DNA of 32,590 bases from Phascolarctobacterium sp. (GCA_020024105.1 JAHHUH010000020.1:1-32590); one strand, 5' to 3'. Shown: positions 16,294-25,822, counted from the stretch's first letter. Made by a program: numbers and translations. The notes: generated from the sequence alone by a model not told the origin.

Positions 16294-17625
16294 CTAGTCC
16301 ACTCTTTCAGCAACCATTTCGTAGGTAAAGCCCTGAAGCACCTGTACCTTGATAAAATCACCAATCTGTACGTCTCCAGCATTTTCTACAAAGATGCTGC
16401 CATCAATATCCGGTGCCTCCCGGTAGGAACGGGCTACGGCTAATTCCGAATTTTCACTATCAAAACCTTCTACGACAACCTCCAGGACCTTTTCCTCCAT
16501 CTCCTGATGTAGCTCCTCAGAAATTTCTGCCTGAAGTGCCATCATCTCATGGTAGCGGTTTTCCTTGGTTTCCGGGTCAATCTGGTTTTCCATGGCTCCG
16601 GCCACGGTCCCCTCCTCCTGGGAATACTGGAAGACGCCGGCATTTTCAAAGCGCTCTGTTTCGACAAAGCTTTTGAGAATTGCAAAATCCTCCTCCGTTT
16701 CACCGGGGAAGCCCACGATAAAAGTAGTGCGGATGACGATTTCCGGCATCCGGGCACGCAGCTTATGCAGCAGAGTGGTTACCTGCTCCTTCGTATCAAA
16801 GCGGTTCATACTCCACAGCAGACGGTCGCTGGCGTGCTGCAGGGGTATATCTACATATTTGCATACCTTATCCAGGGTAGCAAAGGCTTCAATCAGTTCA
16901 TCAGTAAAATTGTTGGGATAGCAGTACATAACGCGTATCCATTTAATGCCCTCCAGTGCGTTAAGATCGCGGAGAAGCCGGGGCAGCATCAGCTTGCCGT
17001 ACAGGTCCTGACCGTACAGGGTGGTATCCTGTGCCACCACAATAATTTCCTTAATGCCGCTGGCAGCTAAGGAACGAGCCTCGGCCATCACCTCATCATA
17101 GGGACGGCTGACATAGGGCCCACGAATTTTAGGAATTGCACAGTAGGAGCAGCAGTTATCGCAGCCCTCGGCGATTTTCAAATAAGCCATATAGCCAGGA
17201 GTGGTCAGCATACGGGGAGAATTAGCCAGGTTCTGCTCCAGATGCTGCTTCTCCAGGTGAAGCACACGCTCACCCGCCATCACCTGGTCGATGACATGGC
17301 CGATATCAGTAAAGCAGTCCGTACCCACGATGGCATCCACCTCGGGCATTTCCGCAAAAAGCTCCTGGGCATAGCGCTGGCCCAGGCAACCGGTAACGAT
17401 CAGGTACTGGCAGGCACCGGTCTGCTTGTATTCTGCCATTTGCAGAATAGTATTGATGGATTCCTCCTTGGCACTTTCAATAAAACCACAGGTGTTGACG
17501 ATTATAAGGCCTGCCTCAGCAGGATTGTTGGTAATTTCTAATTCTTTTTCGCGGATAATACCCAGCATCACCTCAGAATCCACCAGGTTCTTGGGACAGC
17601 CCAGGCTAACCATACCTATCTTCAT
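16294..17625 (-). CDS. rimO: Ribosomal protein uS12 methylthiotransferase RimO
   Basis: RimO is a radical-SAM enzyme with two iron-sulfur clusters that adds a methylthio group to an aspartate of ribosomal protein S12. The 443 residues show the N-terminal cluster-binding cysteines in VSLGCPKNLVDSE, VNTCGFIESAKEE and VTGCLGQRY. The radical-SAM motif CDNCCSYCAIP (C-x3-C-x2-C) follows, and a C-terminal TRAM-like domain (VVVEGFDSENSELAVAR ... GDFIKVQVLQGF). SLGCPKN and IPKIRGPYVSR separate it from MiaB. AGGAGG lies upstream of the ATG. It sits nine bases after the solute-binding lipoprotein gene in the long rnj operon. Confidence 0.97.
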   Translation of the reverse strand: MKIGMVSLGCPKNLVDSEVMLGIIREKELEITNNPAEAGLIIVNTCGFIESAKEESINTILQMAEYKQTGACQYLIVTGCLGQRYAQELFAEMPEVDAIVGTDCFTDIGHVIDQVMAGERVLHLEKQHLEQNLANSPRMLTTPGYMAYLKIAEGCDNCCSYCAIPKIRGPYVSRPYDEVMAEARSLAASGIKEIIVVAQDTTLYGQDLYGKLMLPRLLRDLNALEGIKWIRVMYCYPNNFTDELIEAFATLDKVCKYVDIPLQHASDRLLWSMNRFDTKEQVTTLLHKLRARMPEIVIRTTFIVGFPGETEEDFAILKSFVETERFENAGVFQYSQEEGTVAGAMENQIDPETKENRYHEMMALQAEISEELHQEMEEKVLEVVVEGFDSENSELAVARSYREAPDIDGSIFVENAGDVQIGDFIKVQVLQGFTYEMVAERVD

Positions 17626-17634
17626 CTTTTCCTC

Positions 17635-18600
17635 CTAGCTCCGCACGCCAAAGCGCACGGATTGCAACCATTGCTCACTTAATTCTTGTATTTGCTCTAA
17701 GTTTAAATATTCGCTATTTTGCCACAGTAGCTCAGGCGTTACTGCCTGGTCTGCGGTCTTGGTCAAAAACGAGTAGCCCGTTTCCTGCCCCCTGGCGTTC
17801 AAGGCCTGGTAGGCATCCTGCTGTAGCCAGGTCAGAAACGTCTTTGCCGCAGCCAGCTCCCGGCATTGGCTGAAAATAGCCAGTCCGTATAAATCCACCG
17901 GCGTTCCTTCTGCCGGCAGGACCACGTAGGCAGGAAAGCTGCTTTCCAAATATTTGGCCAGGTAGCTCTGACGGGTGATGGCGATATCTGCATCACCTAC
18001 GGCTACCATACGCACCGGGGTAAAGGGCAGCTGCACATACTGCTCCACCCGCTGGTCCATGGCCTTCAGATCCTGGATGGTCTCAGCCTCACCATAACGG
18101 CTGGCCCAGGAGCCTAAAAAATTAAGGGTACTACTGCTATTGGTCAAATTTTCTACTACCAGACGTCCCCGCTCCAGTCGTTCCACGTCGGACCAGCTGC
18201 GTAAATGCCGCTGACCTACCTGGCGGGCAAAGCTCTGATTAATCAGGAGCACTGCCGGATCATAGAAAAAGTTTTGCCAGTAGCCGTCCTTGTCCCCCCA
18301 TAGGGCTTCCTCCTGCCGCGCCTCCAGGCACAGCAGCTGCCCCTTAGCTTTATAATCACGGAGCTGCTCCTCCCCTGCCAGAATTACATCGGACTGGGCC
18401 TGCCCCTCCTGCTTGTAAACCAGCTCGAGCTTGATTTCCGGGTGAGCCTGGGCAAAGGCCTGCTTGACAGACTCTGCCAGTACCGGCTCCACAGGAGCAT
18501 ACACCACTAATTTCTTATCTCTAGATATTGCCTGATTATTACAGCCTAGAACCAGCATGGTCGCCAGTCCCAGTACTAATAGGATAACGTTACGTAGCAT
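17635..18600 (-). CDS. Orphan extracellular solute-binding lipoprotein
   Basis: This is a predicted ABC-transporter-type substrate-binding lipoprotein of the iron/polyamine/thiamine (class II) fold. The 321 residues start with a signal ending in the lipobox LVLGC (Cys20). KLVVYAPVEPVLAESVKQAF, EIKLELVYKQ, a DVILAGEEQL motif, WQNFFYDPAVLLINQSFA, and GDADIAITRQSYLAKYL in the second lobe follow. No permease or ATPase gene is nearby; its neighbours are the two radical-SAM genes rimO and ygiQ, with tight spacing and good ribosome binding sites. It may serve transporter genes elsewhere or have another envelope role. The ligand is unknown; tungstate or molybdate (ModA-like) and ferric iron are alternatives I cannot separate. 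Confidence 0.8.
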   Translation of the reverse strand: MLRNVILLVLGLATMLVLGCNNQAISRDKKLVVYAPVEPVLAESVKQAFAQAHPEIKLELVYKQEGQAQSDVILAGEEQLRDYKAKGQLLCLEARQEEALWGDKDGYWQNFFYDPAVLLINQSFARQVGQRHLRSWSDVERLERGRLVVENLTNSSSTLNFLGSWASRYGEAETIQDLKAMDQRVEQYVQLPFTPVRMVAVGDADIAITRQSYLAKYLESSFPAYVVLPAEGTPVDLYGLAIFSQCRELAAAKTFLTWLQQDAYQALNARGQETGYSFLTKTADQAVTPELLWQNSEYLNLEQIQELSEQWLQSVRFGVRS

Positions 18601-18612
18601 AGCCTACCTCCG

Positions 18613-20553
18613 TTATTTTCTAATACGCCGCTCTCCCTTGCCGGAGGGCTTCATTGTCGGTTTATCCTGACCACCATGCTTTCTGGAGCCAGCGGAGCTA
18701 CGCAGCTTACCGGCAGCTCCCTTAGCACCATGATCTCCTCGCCCACCGGGGCGACCTTCGCTTAAATGGATGAGACAGTGGGGACCGGTGCCGACCAAAT
18801 CCATCCTACCAGCTTTCTGCAAAGCCTCCAGCACCAGCTGGCGGTTGCGGGGGGCACGATACTGCATCAGCGCACGCTGCATGGCCTTGTCATGAGGATT
18901 ACGGGCCACAAAGACGGGCTTGCCGGTTTCCGGGTCCACGCCGGAATAATACATGGCAGTGGAAGCACTGCCCGGAGTGGGAATAAAATCCTGTACCTGC
19001 TGAGGCTGATGCTTGATATCCCTCAGAAATTCAGCCAGCTCCACGGCATTATTCAGGGTACAGCCTGGATGGCTGGAAATAAAATAGGGCACCAGATACT
19101 GGGGTAAATCCAGCTCCTTATTCTTCTTGGTGAAGAGACGCATGAATTTTAAATAAACATCCTTGCCCGGCTTGCCCATTTTTTCCAAAGCCTGGGGCGC
19201 GATATGCTCGGGAGCAATCTTCAGTTGTCCGCTAACATGATAACGGCAGAGCTCGTCCAAAAAGTCTAAATTCTTATCCGCCAGTAAATAGTCATAGCGG
19301 ACGCCACTACGGATGAAGACCTTCTTCACCCCGGGGAGGGCACGAACCTCCCGCAGCAGGGCAATATAATCGCTATGGTCCGCATCCAGATTGGGACAGG
19401 GTGTGGGAAATAAGCATTGACGATGCTTGCACACACCCACCTTCAGCTGCTTAGCACAGGAGGGATGACGGAAATTAGCAGTAGGACCACCCACGTCATG
19501 GATATAGCCCTTAAAGCCCGGCAGCTGGGTAATAATTTTAGCCTCACGCAAAATAGAAGCATGACTGCGGTTCTGGATAATCCTTCCCTGATGGGCATGA
19601 ATGGCACAGAAGGAACAGCTGCCAAAGCAGCCGCGGCTGCTGATAATACTGAACTGAACCTCCTCCAGCGCCGGTACCCCGCCCAGGGGCTTATAGGAGG
19701 GATGGCAGTCACGCATGTAGTCTAAATCATAAATCTTATCCATCTCCGCCTGGGTCAAGGGATAGGTGGAGGGATTCTGTACTAAATATTTTTTAACGCC
19801 CTTTTGGACTACGACCTTACCATAGAAGGGGTCCTGCTCCAGGCTCTGCAGCTTGTAGGCCTTAGCAAACAGCACCCTGTCCTCCCTTAACTCCTTCCAG
19901 GAGGGCAGCTGGACATACTCCTTCGAGTCCAGCTCCGGCAGGTCGGCACTTAAATAGGCGGTACCCCGGATATAATGCATATCCTCGGCACTGGCACCAC
20001 CGGCCAGATAATCAGCGATTTCCACTACCTGCTGTTCACCCATACCGTAGACCAGCAGGTCGGCACCGCTCTCCTCTAAAATGGAGGGTAATAATTTTCC
20101 CTCCCAATAATCATAATGGACAAAACGACGCAGACTGGCTTCAATGCCACCGATAATAACCGGCAGCTCCGGCCACAGCTTCTTAACCTGCTGGGCATAA
20201 ACCAGGGTTGCGTGGTCAGGACGCTTACCCATCACACCACCAGGAGTATATTGGTCCTTGGTGCGAGGCTTTTTAGCTGCTGTATAATGGCAGAGCATGG
20301 AATCCAGGTTACCGCCGGAAATCATGACGCCTAGGCGGGGCTTGCCTAATTGGGCAAAATTACGGGGATTATCCCACTCCGGCTGGCACAGCAGCGCTAC
20401 CTTATAGCCCTGGGCCTCCAGCACCCGGCAGATAACCGCCGGTCCAAAGGAGGGGTGGTCCACGTAGGCATCGCCACTAATAAATAAAAAGTCTATCTGC
20501 TCCCAACCACGGGCCGCTATTTCTTCTGGGGAAATGGGTAAAAATTCTCTCAT
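18613..20553 (-). CDS. YgiQ-family radical SAM protein
   Basis: This is a large radical-SAM protein of unknown reaction (YgiQ family, 'UPF0313'). The 646 residues begin with the family opening (MREFLPISPEEIAARGWEQI, then DFLFISGDAYVDHPSFGPAV), a cobalamin-binding-like alpha/beta region without an obvious DxHxxG motif. The cluster motif GCFGSCSFCAIHAHQGR (C-x3-C-x2-C) follows near the middle. The SAM TIM barrel then contains HDVGGPTANFR and KIAPEHIAPQ. The last 60 residues are a basic, Gly/Lys/Arg-rich disordered tail that resembles an RNA-binding extension. The ribosome binding site is weak for this operon (GTGAG). The gene follows rodZ by 30 bases. Confidence 0.93.
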   Translation of the reverse strand: MREFLPISPEEIAARGWEQIDFLFISGDAYVDHPSFGPAVICRVLEAQGYKVALLCQPEWDNPRNFAQLGKPRLGVMISGGNLDSMLCHYTAAKKPRTKDQYTPGGVMGKRPDHATLVYAQQVKKLWPELPVIIGGIEASLRRFVHYDYWEGKLLPSILEESGADLLVYGMGEQQVVEIADYLAGGASAEDMHYIRGTAYLSADLPELDSKEYVQLPSWKELREDRVLFAKAYKLQSLEQDPFYGKVVVQKGVKKYLVQNPSTYPLTQAEMDKIYDLDYMRDCHPSYKPLGGVPALEEVQFSIISSRGCFGSCSFCAIHAHQGRIIQNRSHASILREAKIITQLPGFKGYIHDVGGPTANFRHPSCAKQLKVGVCKHRQCLFPTPCPNLDADHSDYIALLREVRALPGVKKVFIRSGVRYDYLLADKNLDFLDELCRYHVSGQLKIAPEHIAPQALEKMGKPGKDVYLKFMRLFTKKNKELDLPQYLVPYFISSHPGCTLNNAVELAEFLRDIKHQPQQVQDFIPTPGSASTAMYYSGVDPETGKPVFVARNPHDKAMQRALMQYRAPRNRQLVLEALQKAGRMDLVGTGPHCLIHLSEGRPGGRGDHGAKGAAGKLRSSAGSRKHGGQDKPTMKPSGKGERRIRK

Positions 20554-20583
20554 ATTATCTCACTATCTTCATCAAATTCTCAA

Positions 20584-21348
20584 TCAAAAATTATAGGTTT
20601 TGACAACAACGCCCTGCTCACCCTGCATATCCTGGGGTTCACCATTAAAGGTAACCTGCATGGCGCCGACGTTGCCATATTTAATAATCAGCTGCTTCTT
20701 GCCCTCAAACACCATTCTGTCCTGAGCGCGGAGCATTCCAGCAAAAACCTCCTTATGGTTTTCGCTGACCTCCAGCCAGCAGTCATCATTAGCAACCATC
20801 TCTACCACTACATGGTCGTAAACCTTAGCCGTTTCGGCCGGCTCCACAGGTGCCTGCTTATCCTCAAAGCTGGGCAGGCTGATGGGAGGCAGGGAGGGCA
20901 TGGTATCCATCAGGATGGGTACAGAAAAATAGCCGCCAGCAAAAATAGCCACGGCCACTATGCCCAGTGCCAGCTGCCTCCAGGGCAGGTGCACTTTGGG
21001 CAGGGACAGGCCACCCTTGCCGGAGCCCAGCTCCCTTTCCTGCTTGAGAGAAATATTCAGGCTTACCTTGTCCACCTCTCTGACACCGAGGCTCTTGACC
21101 TCCTCCACGGAGCTGCCCGTCTGTTGGGATTTATACAAATCAACTAATTCCGGGCCATTGAGACCTAAAAAATTACCATAATTACGGATAAAGCCCTTAA
21201 TGAAAACATCTTCGGGCATTTTACTATAGTCATCATTTTCCAGAGCTTCCAGATAGGCCTGACGAATGCTAACCTCTTCTGAAACCTTTTCCAGGCTTAG
21301 ACCCTTAGCAGTTCTTGCTTCAGCTAAAATCTTACCGACACTTTCCAT
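20584..21348 (-). CDS. RodZ-like membrane helix-turn-helix protein
   Basis: This is a RodZ/YmfM-type cytoskeletal adaptor that links MreB to the wall-synthesis machinery. The 254 residues have an N-terminal Cro/CI-like helix-turn-helix (LAEARTAKGLSLEKVSEEVS, then IRQAYLEALENDDY, then FIKGFIRNYGNFLGL). A linker follows, then one membrane segment (LALGIVAVAIFAGGYFSVPIL, about 128-148), and a periplasmic DUF4115 beta domain (VVVEMVANDDCWLEVSENHK, then VFEGKKQLIIKYGNVGAMQV). AAGGAGG lies upstream of the ATG. Its place right after ftsK matches the ymfM position in many Firmicutes. Confidence 0.9.
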   Translation of the reverse strand: MESVGKILAEARTAKGLSLEKVSEEVSIRQAYLEALENDDYSKMPEDVFIKGFIRNYGNFLGLNGPELVDLYKSQQTGSSVEEVKSLGVREVDKVSLNISLKQERELGSGKGGLSLPKVHLPWRQLALGIVAVAIFAGGYFSVPILMDTMPSLPPISLPSFEDKQAPVEPAETAKVYDHVVVEMVANDDCWLEVSENHKEVFAGMLRAQDRMVFEGKKQLIIKYGNVGAMQVTFNGEPQDMQGEQGVVVKTYNF

Positions 21349-21360
21349 GGGGCATCCTCC

Positions 21361-23853
21361 TTATACATGTCTGAGAAAACGTGCTTCAATTTCTTCACGA
21401 GATAAAATTACTTCTCTCGGTTTGCTGCCCACGGCCTGCCCCACTATTCCCAGGGCCTCCATAGCGTCCACCAGACGGGCTGCACGAGTGTAGCCAATAC
21501 GGAAGCGGCGTTGCAGCATGGAGGAAGAGGCCTGCCCTAAATCCATTACCAATCTTAGGGCGTCTTCAAAAAGCTCATCCTCATAGTCCTGCTCGTCCTT
21601 ATCGGTCCCCTCCTTGCCCTCACATTCCAAGGACTGGCTGGTAACCTCATCACTGTATTCCACAGGGATGGACTGCTGGACGATATAATCCACTATCCTG
21701 TTTAATTCTGCATCGGAGACAAAAGCTCCTTGCACACGCAAAGGTTTATTTTGGCCGATGGGATAAAACAGCATATCACCCTTACCTAAAAGCTTTTCGG
21801 CTCCGCCCATATCCAGAATCGTCCGCGAATCGGTCTGGGAGGATACTGCGAAGGAAATACGGGAAGGAATATTAGCCTTGACGATACCCGTAATAACATC
21901 CACAGAGGGCCTTTGGGTTGCCAAAATCAAATGAATACCAGCGGCACGGGCCTTTTGGGCCAGACGGAGGATGGCATCCTCTACATCCACCTTCGCCACC
22001 ATCATCAGATCAGCTAATTCGTCGATGATAATAACGATAAAGGGCATCTTTTCTGCTGCCTGCTGGTTATAGCTGTTAATTTCGCGCACATGACTATCCG
22101 CAAACTGCTGGTAACGGCGTTCCATCTCGGCTACGGCCCAATGGAGGGCGGAGGCAGCCTTCTTGGCATCGGTAACAACCGGTGTCAGCAGATGGGGAAT
22201 GCCATTATAATTGGACAGCTCCACCACCTTGGGGTCCACCAGGATCAGCTTCACCGCATCGGGAGAAGCTTTATACAGTAAACCGGCAATAATCGTGTTA
22301 ATGCACACGGACTTACCGGAGCCGGTGGAGCCTGCCACCAGGAGATGGGGCATTTTTGCTAAATCGACGGCGATGATATCACCACTAATATTCTTGCCCA
22401 GGCCAACCTTCAGCTTGGAGCTCCCCTCCTGCACCACCTTATTATCAACTACCTCCCGGAAAAAGACCGGGTCATTTTTAATATTGGGGGCTTCGATACC
22501 GATGGCCGCCTTCCCGGGAATTGGTGCTTCAATACGCACACCGGGAGCTGCTAATTTCAGGGCAATATCATCAGCTAGATTGACCACGCTACTAACCTTT
22601 ACACCGGGAGCCGGTTCCAGCTCAAAACGGGTAACGGAGGGACCGCGGGTCACGGCAATGACCTTGGCATGAACCTTAAAATCACTTAAGGTCTGCTCCA
22701 GAATGGCACATTGCTGCATAATATCTTTTTTATAGGAAGCATAATCAGGTGTCTGCGGTGTATCCAGAATATCCAGGGGTGGGAACCTGTAATCAGTGCT
22801 CCCTGCTCCACCGGCAGTCTGGCCGCAAGCGGCCTGGTTCTGCTTATCTGCACTATTGACAATCTTAATAGTTTCCGCAGGAGGCTCCTCCACTGGAGCA
22901 GCCTGGGGCTGCGGTTCGAGTTCCCTAGTGGGCTGGACCTCCTCCCTATCCAGGGAGCTCAGCTGGTCCCGTAGGGGCTCCTGCTCCAGCAGGTCTGCCA
23001 AGGGGTCCTCCAGAGACTGCTCTACCGGCTCCTCCGGACGGAAGGGATGGAGACCGAGGGAAGACTCCTTCTGCCAATTAGGAATCTGCACAGGGTCTTT
23101 TTTTACCTGCTCCTTGACCTCCTTCTCATCATAGGCTCCGCTGCTGACGAAGCTCAACAAGCGCTGGATGGGCTTTTCCTTGACTATGCCCTCAGTAAAA
23201 TTACTGAATTCTGGCTGATGGTAAACGGAGCAGCCCCCCTGCTTTCTGCTGTAGGAAGACTGGAATGGTGCGGGGGACTGCTGCTTAGCCTCAGCCTCCT
23301 GCTGTTCTTCCTGACGCTCCCGGCGCTGCTCCCGCAGACGTTCCAACCCTTCGGAGGCGGACTGCCAGCCCTTAGTAAACACTCGCCAGGGCACTACTGT
23401 CACAATGGAGCCCAACCAGAGGAGCACCAGGAGTAAAATAGTCCAGGTGGGACCCAGCAGGCGATGAGCGGCTAAAAGCAGCGCACCACCGATGATGCCG
23501 CCACCCTGGGCAAAATATTCAGGATAGAGTTCCTTCCCCACAGGTGTAAAAAACTGATGAGCTGTGCCGGAAAAGCACACCATCACCAGAAGAAAAGATA
23601 GGGTTGTTAAGGAAAAGGCCCAGGGCCGGCCACCACGCAGAAGGTGCCAGCCCCACAGGCCCAGGCCCAGGGGAATGAGTATGCTGACCCTACCCAGGAT
23701 AAGTGACTGGATAGTGTCCATACTTTCTAAAAAATGATAATCCAGCACTCCCAGCTGAGCCACTAGAAGGATAGCCGCAAATGCCAAGATTAAGGAGCCG
23801 TACAGCCAGGCAGCATGGCCCTTATGCTTTTGTAGGCTACTTTTCTTACGCAA
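21361..23853 (-). CDS. ftsK: DNA translocase FtsK/SpoIIIE
   Basis: This is a septum-anchored hexameric DNA pump that clears chromosomes from the closing septum. The 830 residues have about four N-terminal membrane segments (residues 15-155). A long acidic, Gln/Pro/Glu-rich linker (about 165-355) follows, then the motor with alpha and RecA-like beta domains: Walker A AGSTGSGKS (507-515) and Walker B FIVIIIDELADLM. The C-terminal gamma winged helix (RRFRIGYTRAARLVDAMEAL ... GSKPREVI) reads orientation sequences. The start is TTG at 23853 with AAAGGAG nine bases upstream. It follows rnj by 14 bases. In a lineage where some members sporulate it could be called spoIIIE; nothing here shows sporulation. 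Confidence 0.96.
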   Translation of the reverse strand: MRKKSSLQKHKGHAAWLYGSLILAFAAILLVAQLGVLDYHFLESMDTIQSLILGRVSILIPLGLGLWGWHLLRGGRPWAFSLTTLSFLLVMVCFSGTAHQFFTPVGKELYPEYFAQGGGIIGGALLLAAHRLLGPTWTILLLVLLWLGSIVTVVPWRVFTKGWQSASEGLERLREQRRERQEEQQEAEAKQQSPAPFQSSYSRKQGGCSVYHQPEFSNFTEGIVKEKPIQRLLSFVSSGAYDEKEVKEQVKKDPVQIPNWQKESSLGLHPFRPEEPVEQSLEDPLADLLEQEPLRDQLSSLDREEVQPTRELEPQPQAAPVEEPPAETIKIVNSADKQNQAACGQTAGGAGSTDYRFPPLDILDTPQTPDYASYKKDIMQQCAILEQTLSDFKVHAKVIAVTRGPSVTRFELEPAPGVKVSSVVNLADDIALKLAAPGVRIEAPIPGKAAIGIEAPNIKNDPVFFREVVDNKVVQEGSSKLKVGLGKNISGDIIAVDLAKMPHLLVAGSTGSGKSVCINTIIAGLLYKASPDAVKLILVDPKVVELSNYNGIPHLLTPVVTDAKKAASALHWAVAEMERRYQQFADSHVREINSYNQQAAEKMPFIVIIIDELADLMMVAKVDVEDAILRLAQKARAAGIHLILATQRPSVDVITGIVKANIPSRISFAVSSQTDSRTILDMGGAEKLLGKGDMLFYPIGQNKPLRVQGAFVSDAELNRIVDYIVQQSIPVEYSDEVTSQSLECEGKEGTDKDEQDYEDELFEDALRLVMDLGQASSSMLQRRFRIGYTRAARLVDAMEALGIVGQAVGSKPREVILSREEIEARFLRHV

Positions 23854-23867
23854 TGAAGCTCACTCCT

Positions 23868-25532
23868 TTAAATTTCCATGATAATCGGCAGAATCATGGG
23901 ACGACGACGAGTTTTTTCATAAAGGAAACGACCCAGGGATTCACGTACGGTGGATTTGATAGCAGACCATTCGGAAATGCTGTTACCCTCGCATTTGCTC
24001 AGGGCATTCTGTACCTTCAGACGGGCATGTTCCATTAAATCCTCTGCCTCACGTACATAAACGAAGCCACGAGAAACAATGTCCGGACCACTAACGATGG
24101 TGCCGGATTCCTTATCGATAGTTACGACTACGATCATGATACCATCCTGGGACAGCTGACGACGGTCACGCAGGACGATATTGCCAACATCACCTACGCC
24201 CAGACCATCAACCAGCACCTTGCCGGAGGTAACCTTACCGTTAATTGCTACGCTATTGCGGGTTAATTCAATGACACTGCCGTTTTCGCCAATCAGAATG
24301 TTCTCAGAGGGCATTCCCAATTCCTTGGCTAATTTGGCGTGCTTAATCAAATGACGATATTCACCATGGACAGGAATAAAGAATTTAGGACGTACCAAAT
24401 TATGCATCAGCTTGATTTCTTCCTGGCTGGCATGGCCGGAAACATGGACGCCGTTGGATTTTTCGTAAATAACCTCGGCACCCAGCTTGTACAAATGGTC
24501 GATGGTACGTGCTACCAGCTTTTCGTTACCTGGAATCGGAGTAGCGGAAATAATAACCGTATCACCGGGCATAATGCCCACCTTTTTATGATCATTCATC
24601 GCCATACGGGTCAGTGCGCTCATGGGTTCACCCTGGCTACCAGTGGTGATAATGACAATCTGATCCGGACGATAGTTATTTGCTTCATCAATATCAATTA
24701 ATTCCCCATCAGGAATCTTCAGATAGCCTAATTCACTGGCAATGCCCACTACATTGACCATGCTGCGGCCGATAACGGCTACCTTTCGCTTATACTTAAT
24801 CGCAGTGTCCACTACCTGCTGGATACGATGGACATTGGAAGAAAAAGTGGCCACGATAATTCTGTTCTTTGCATAACGGAATTCGTCATCAAAGGTCTGG
24901 CCGACCACGCGTTCACTGGGAGTAAATCCTGGACGCTCGGCATTAGTACTATCTGCCAGCAGTGCCAAAACGCCGGCATCGCCAAATTCAGCAAATTTAC
25001 TGAACTGGGTTACCTCACCATCCACGGGAGTCTGGTCAAATTTAAAGTCACCGGTGTGGATGATAACACCAATCGGTGTTCTGATGGCGATGGATACTGC
25101 ATCGGGGATACTGTGGTTAACACGAATGAATTCCAGCTTAAATACACCTGCATGTACCTTATCGCCAGGCTTTACAGTAAAGAGACTTGCATTATTAATG
25201 CCATTTTCCTTTAAACGTCCTTGCACCAGTCCGAGAGTAAGTGCGGTACCATATACGGGTACGTCCAACTGCTTCAGAACATAGGGAATAGCACCAATAT
25301 GGTCTTCATGACCATGGGTAAGGAAAATACCTCTTACCTTATCACGATTTTCCAACAAATAGGAAATGTCAGGGATAACTAAATCAACACCCAGCATATC
25401 CTCCTCTGGGAACATCAGGCCTGCATCTACGACGATGATATCATCACCATAACGGAATGCAGTCATATTTTTACCAATTTCCCCTAGACCACCTAAGGGA
25501 ATGATTTGTACTTTGTTTTGCGCTTTTGCCAA
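23868..25532 (-). CDS. rnj: Ribonuclease J
   Basis: RNase J is a zinc-dependent 5'-3' exo- and endoribonuclease central to mRNA decay and rRNA maturation in Firmicutes. About 554 residues give the opening QIIPLGGLGEIGKNMTAF, the metal motif THGHEDH (His73, His75, Asp77, His78) and HTGDFKFDQTP. The beta-CASP part has DSTNAERPGFTPSE, and HVSGHASQEEIKLM and VHGEYRHL follow. The C-terminal domain binds the partner or RNA. I start at the TTG at 25532, with GGAGGTG eight bases upstream; a TTG at 25547 in the same frame overlaps that site. It is the first gene of a ten-gene operon and has a good promoter 88-116 bases upstream. Confidence 0.96.
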   Translation of the reverse strand: MAKAQNKVQIIPLGGLGEIGKNMTAFRYGDDIIVVDAGLMFPEEDMLGVDLVIPDISYLLENRDKVRGIFLTHGHEDHIGAIPYVLKQLDVPVYGTALTLGLVQGRLKENGINNASLFTVKPGDKVHAGVFKLEFIRVNHSIPDAVSIAIRTPIGVIIHTGDFKFDQTPVDGEVTQFSKFAEFGDAGVLALLADSTNAERPGFTPSERVVGQTFDDEFRYAKNRIIVATFSSNVHRIQQVVDTAIKYKRKVAVIGRSMVNVVGIASELGYLKIPDGELIDIDEANNYRPDQIVIITTGSQGEPMSALTRMAMNDHKKVGIMPGDTVIISATPIPGNEKLVARTIDHLYKLGAEVIYEKSNGVHVSGHASQEEIKLMHNLVRPKFFIPVHGEYRHLIKHAKLAKELGMPSENILIGENGSVIELTRNSVAINGKVTSGKVLVDGLGVGDVGNIVLRDRRQLSQDGIMIVVVTIDKESGTIVSGPDIVSRGFVYVREAEDLMEHARLKVQNALSKCEGNSISEWSAIKSTVRESLGRFLYEKTRRRPMILPIIMEI

Positions 25533-25619
25533 AAAACACACCTCCAATTAATTATTTATTTCCGTACAAACTTTATACATTAATTTTAAAACTATGTCCG
25601 CACAAATACTCTACACTAC

Positions 25620-25648
25620 ATTATACAGCAATCTATGATTATTGACAA
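25620..25648 (-). promoter_or_regulatory. Sigma-A promoter of the rnj operon
   Basis: TTGTCA (25648-25643), a 17-base spacer and TATAAT (25625-25620). This is the only clear promoter upstream of the packed block ending at 11080. The remaining gap between it and the tonB terminator (25649-25785) has no gene, only short unassigned sequence. Confidence 0.82.
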
Positions 25649-25785
25649 ATAGTTGAATATAGTTTTTTGTTAAAAAAATGTTACATATATCGGCAAAAGA
25701 AGATATAAGCAGGGCCTAGATGTCACTAATCGGGGGGATAAGACCATTGACAGTGCCCCATTCCAATCCGACTGCCAGCCCTCAA

Positions 25786-25822
25786 AAAGAAAAAATCTGG
25801 TAATCCTTTGATTACCAGATTT
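25786..25822 (-). terminator. Strong terminator after tonB
   Basis: A perfect 13-bp stem AAATCTGGTAATC / GATTACCAGATTT with a 4-base loop is followed on the minus strand by a T-rich run. Confidence 0.92.

Noticed and set aside
21361..23853. Possible split of the ftsK gene because of the long variable linker
   Set aside because: The frame is continuous through linker and motor, and all domains are present in the usual order.
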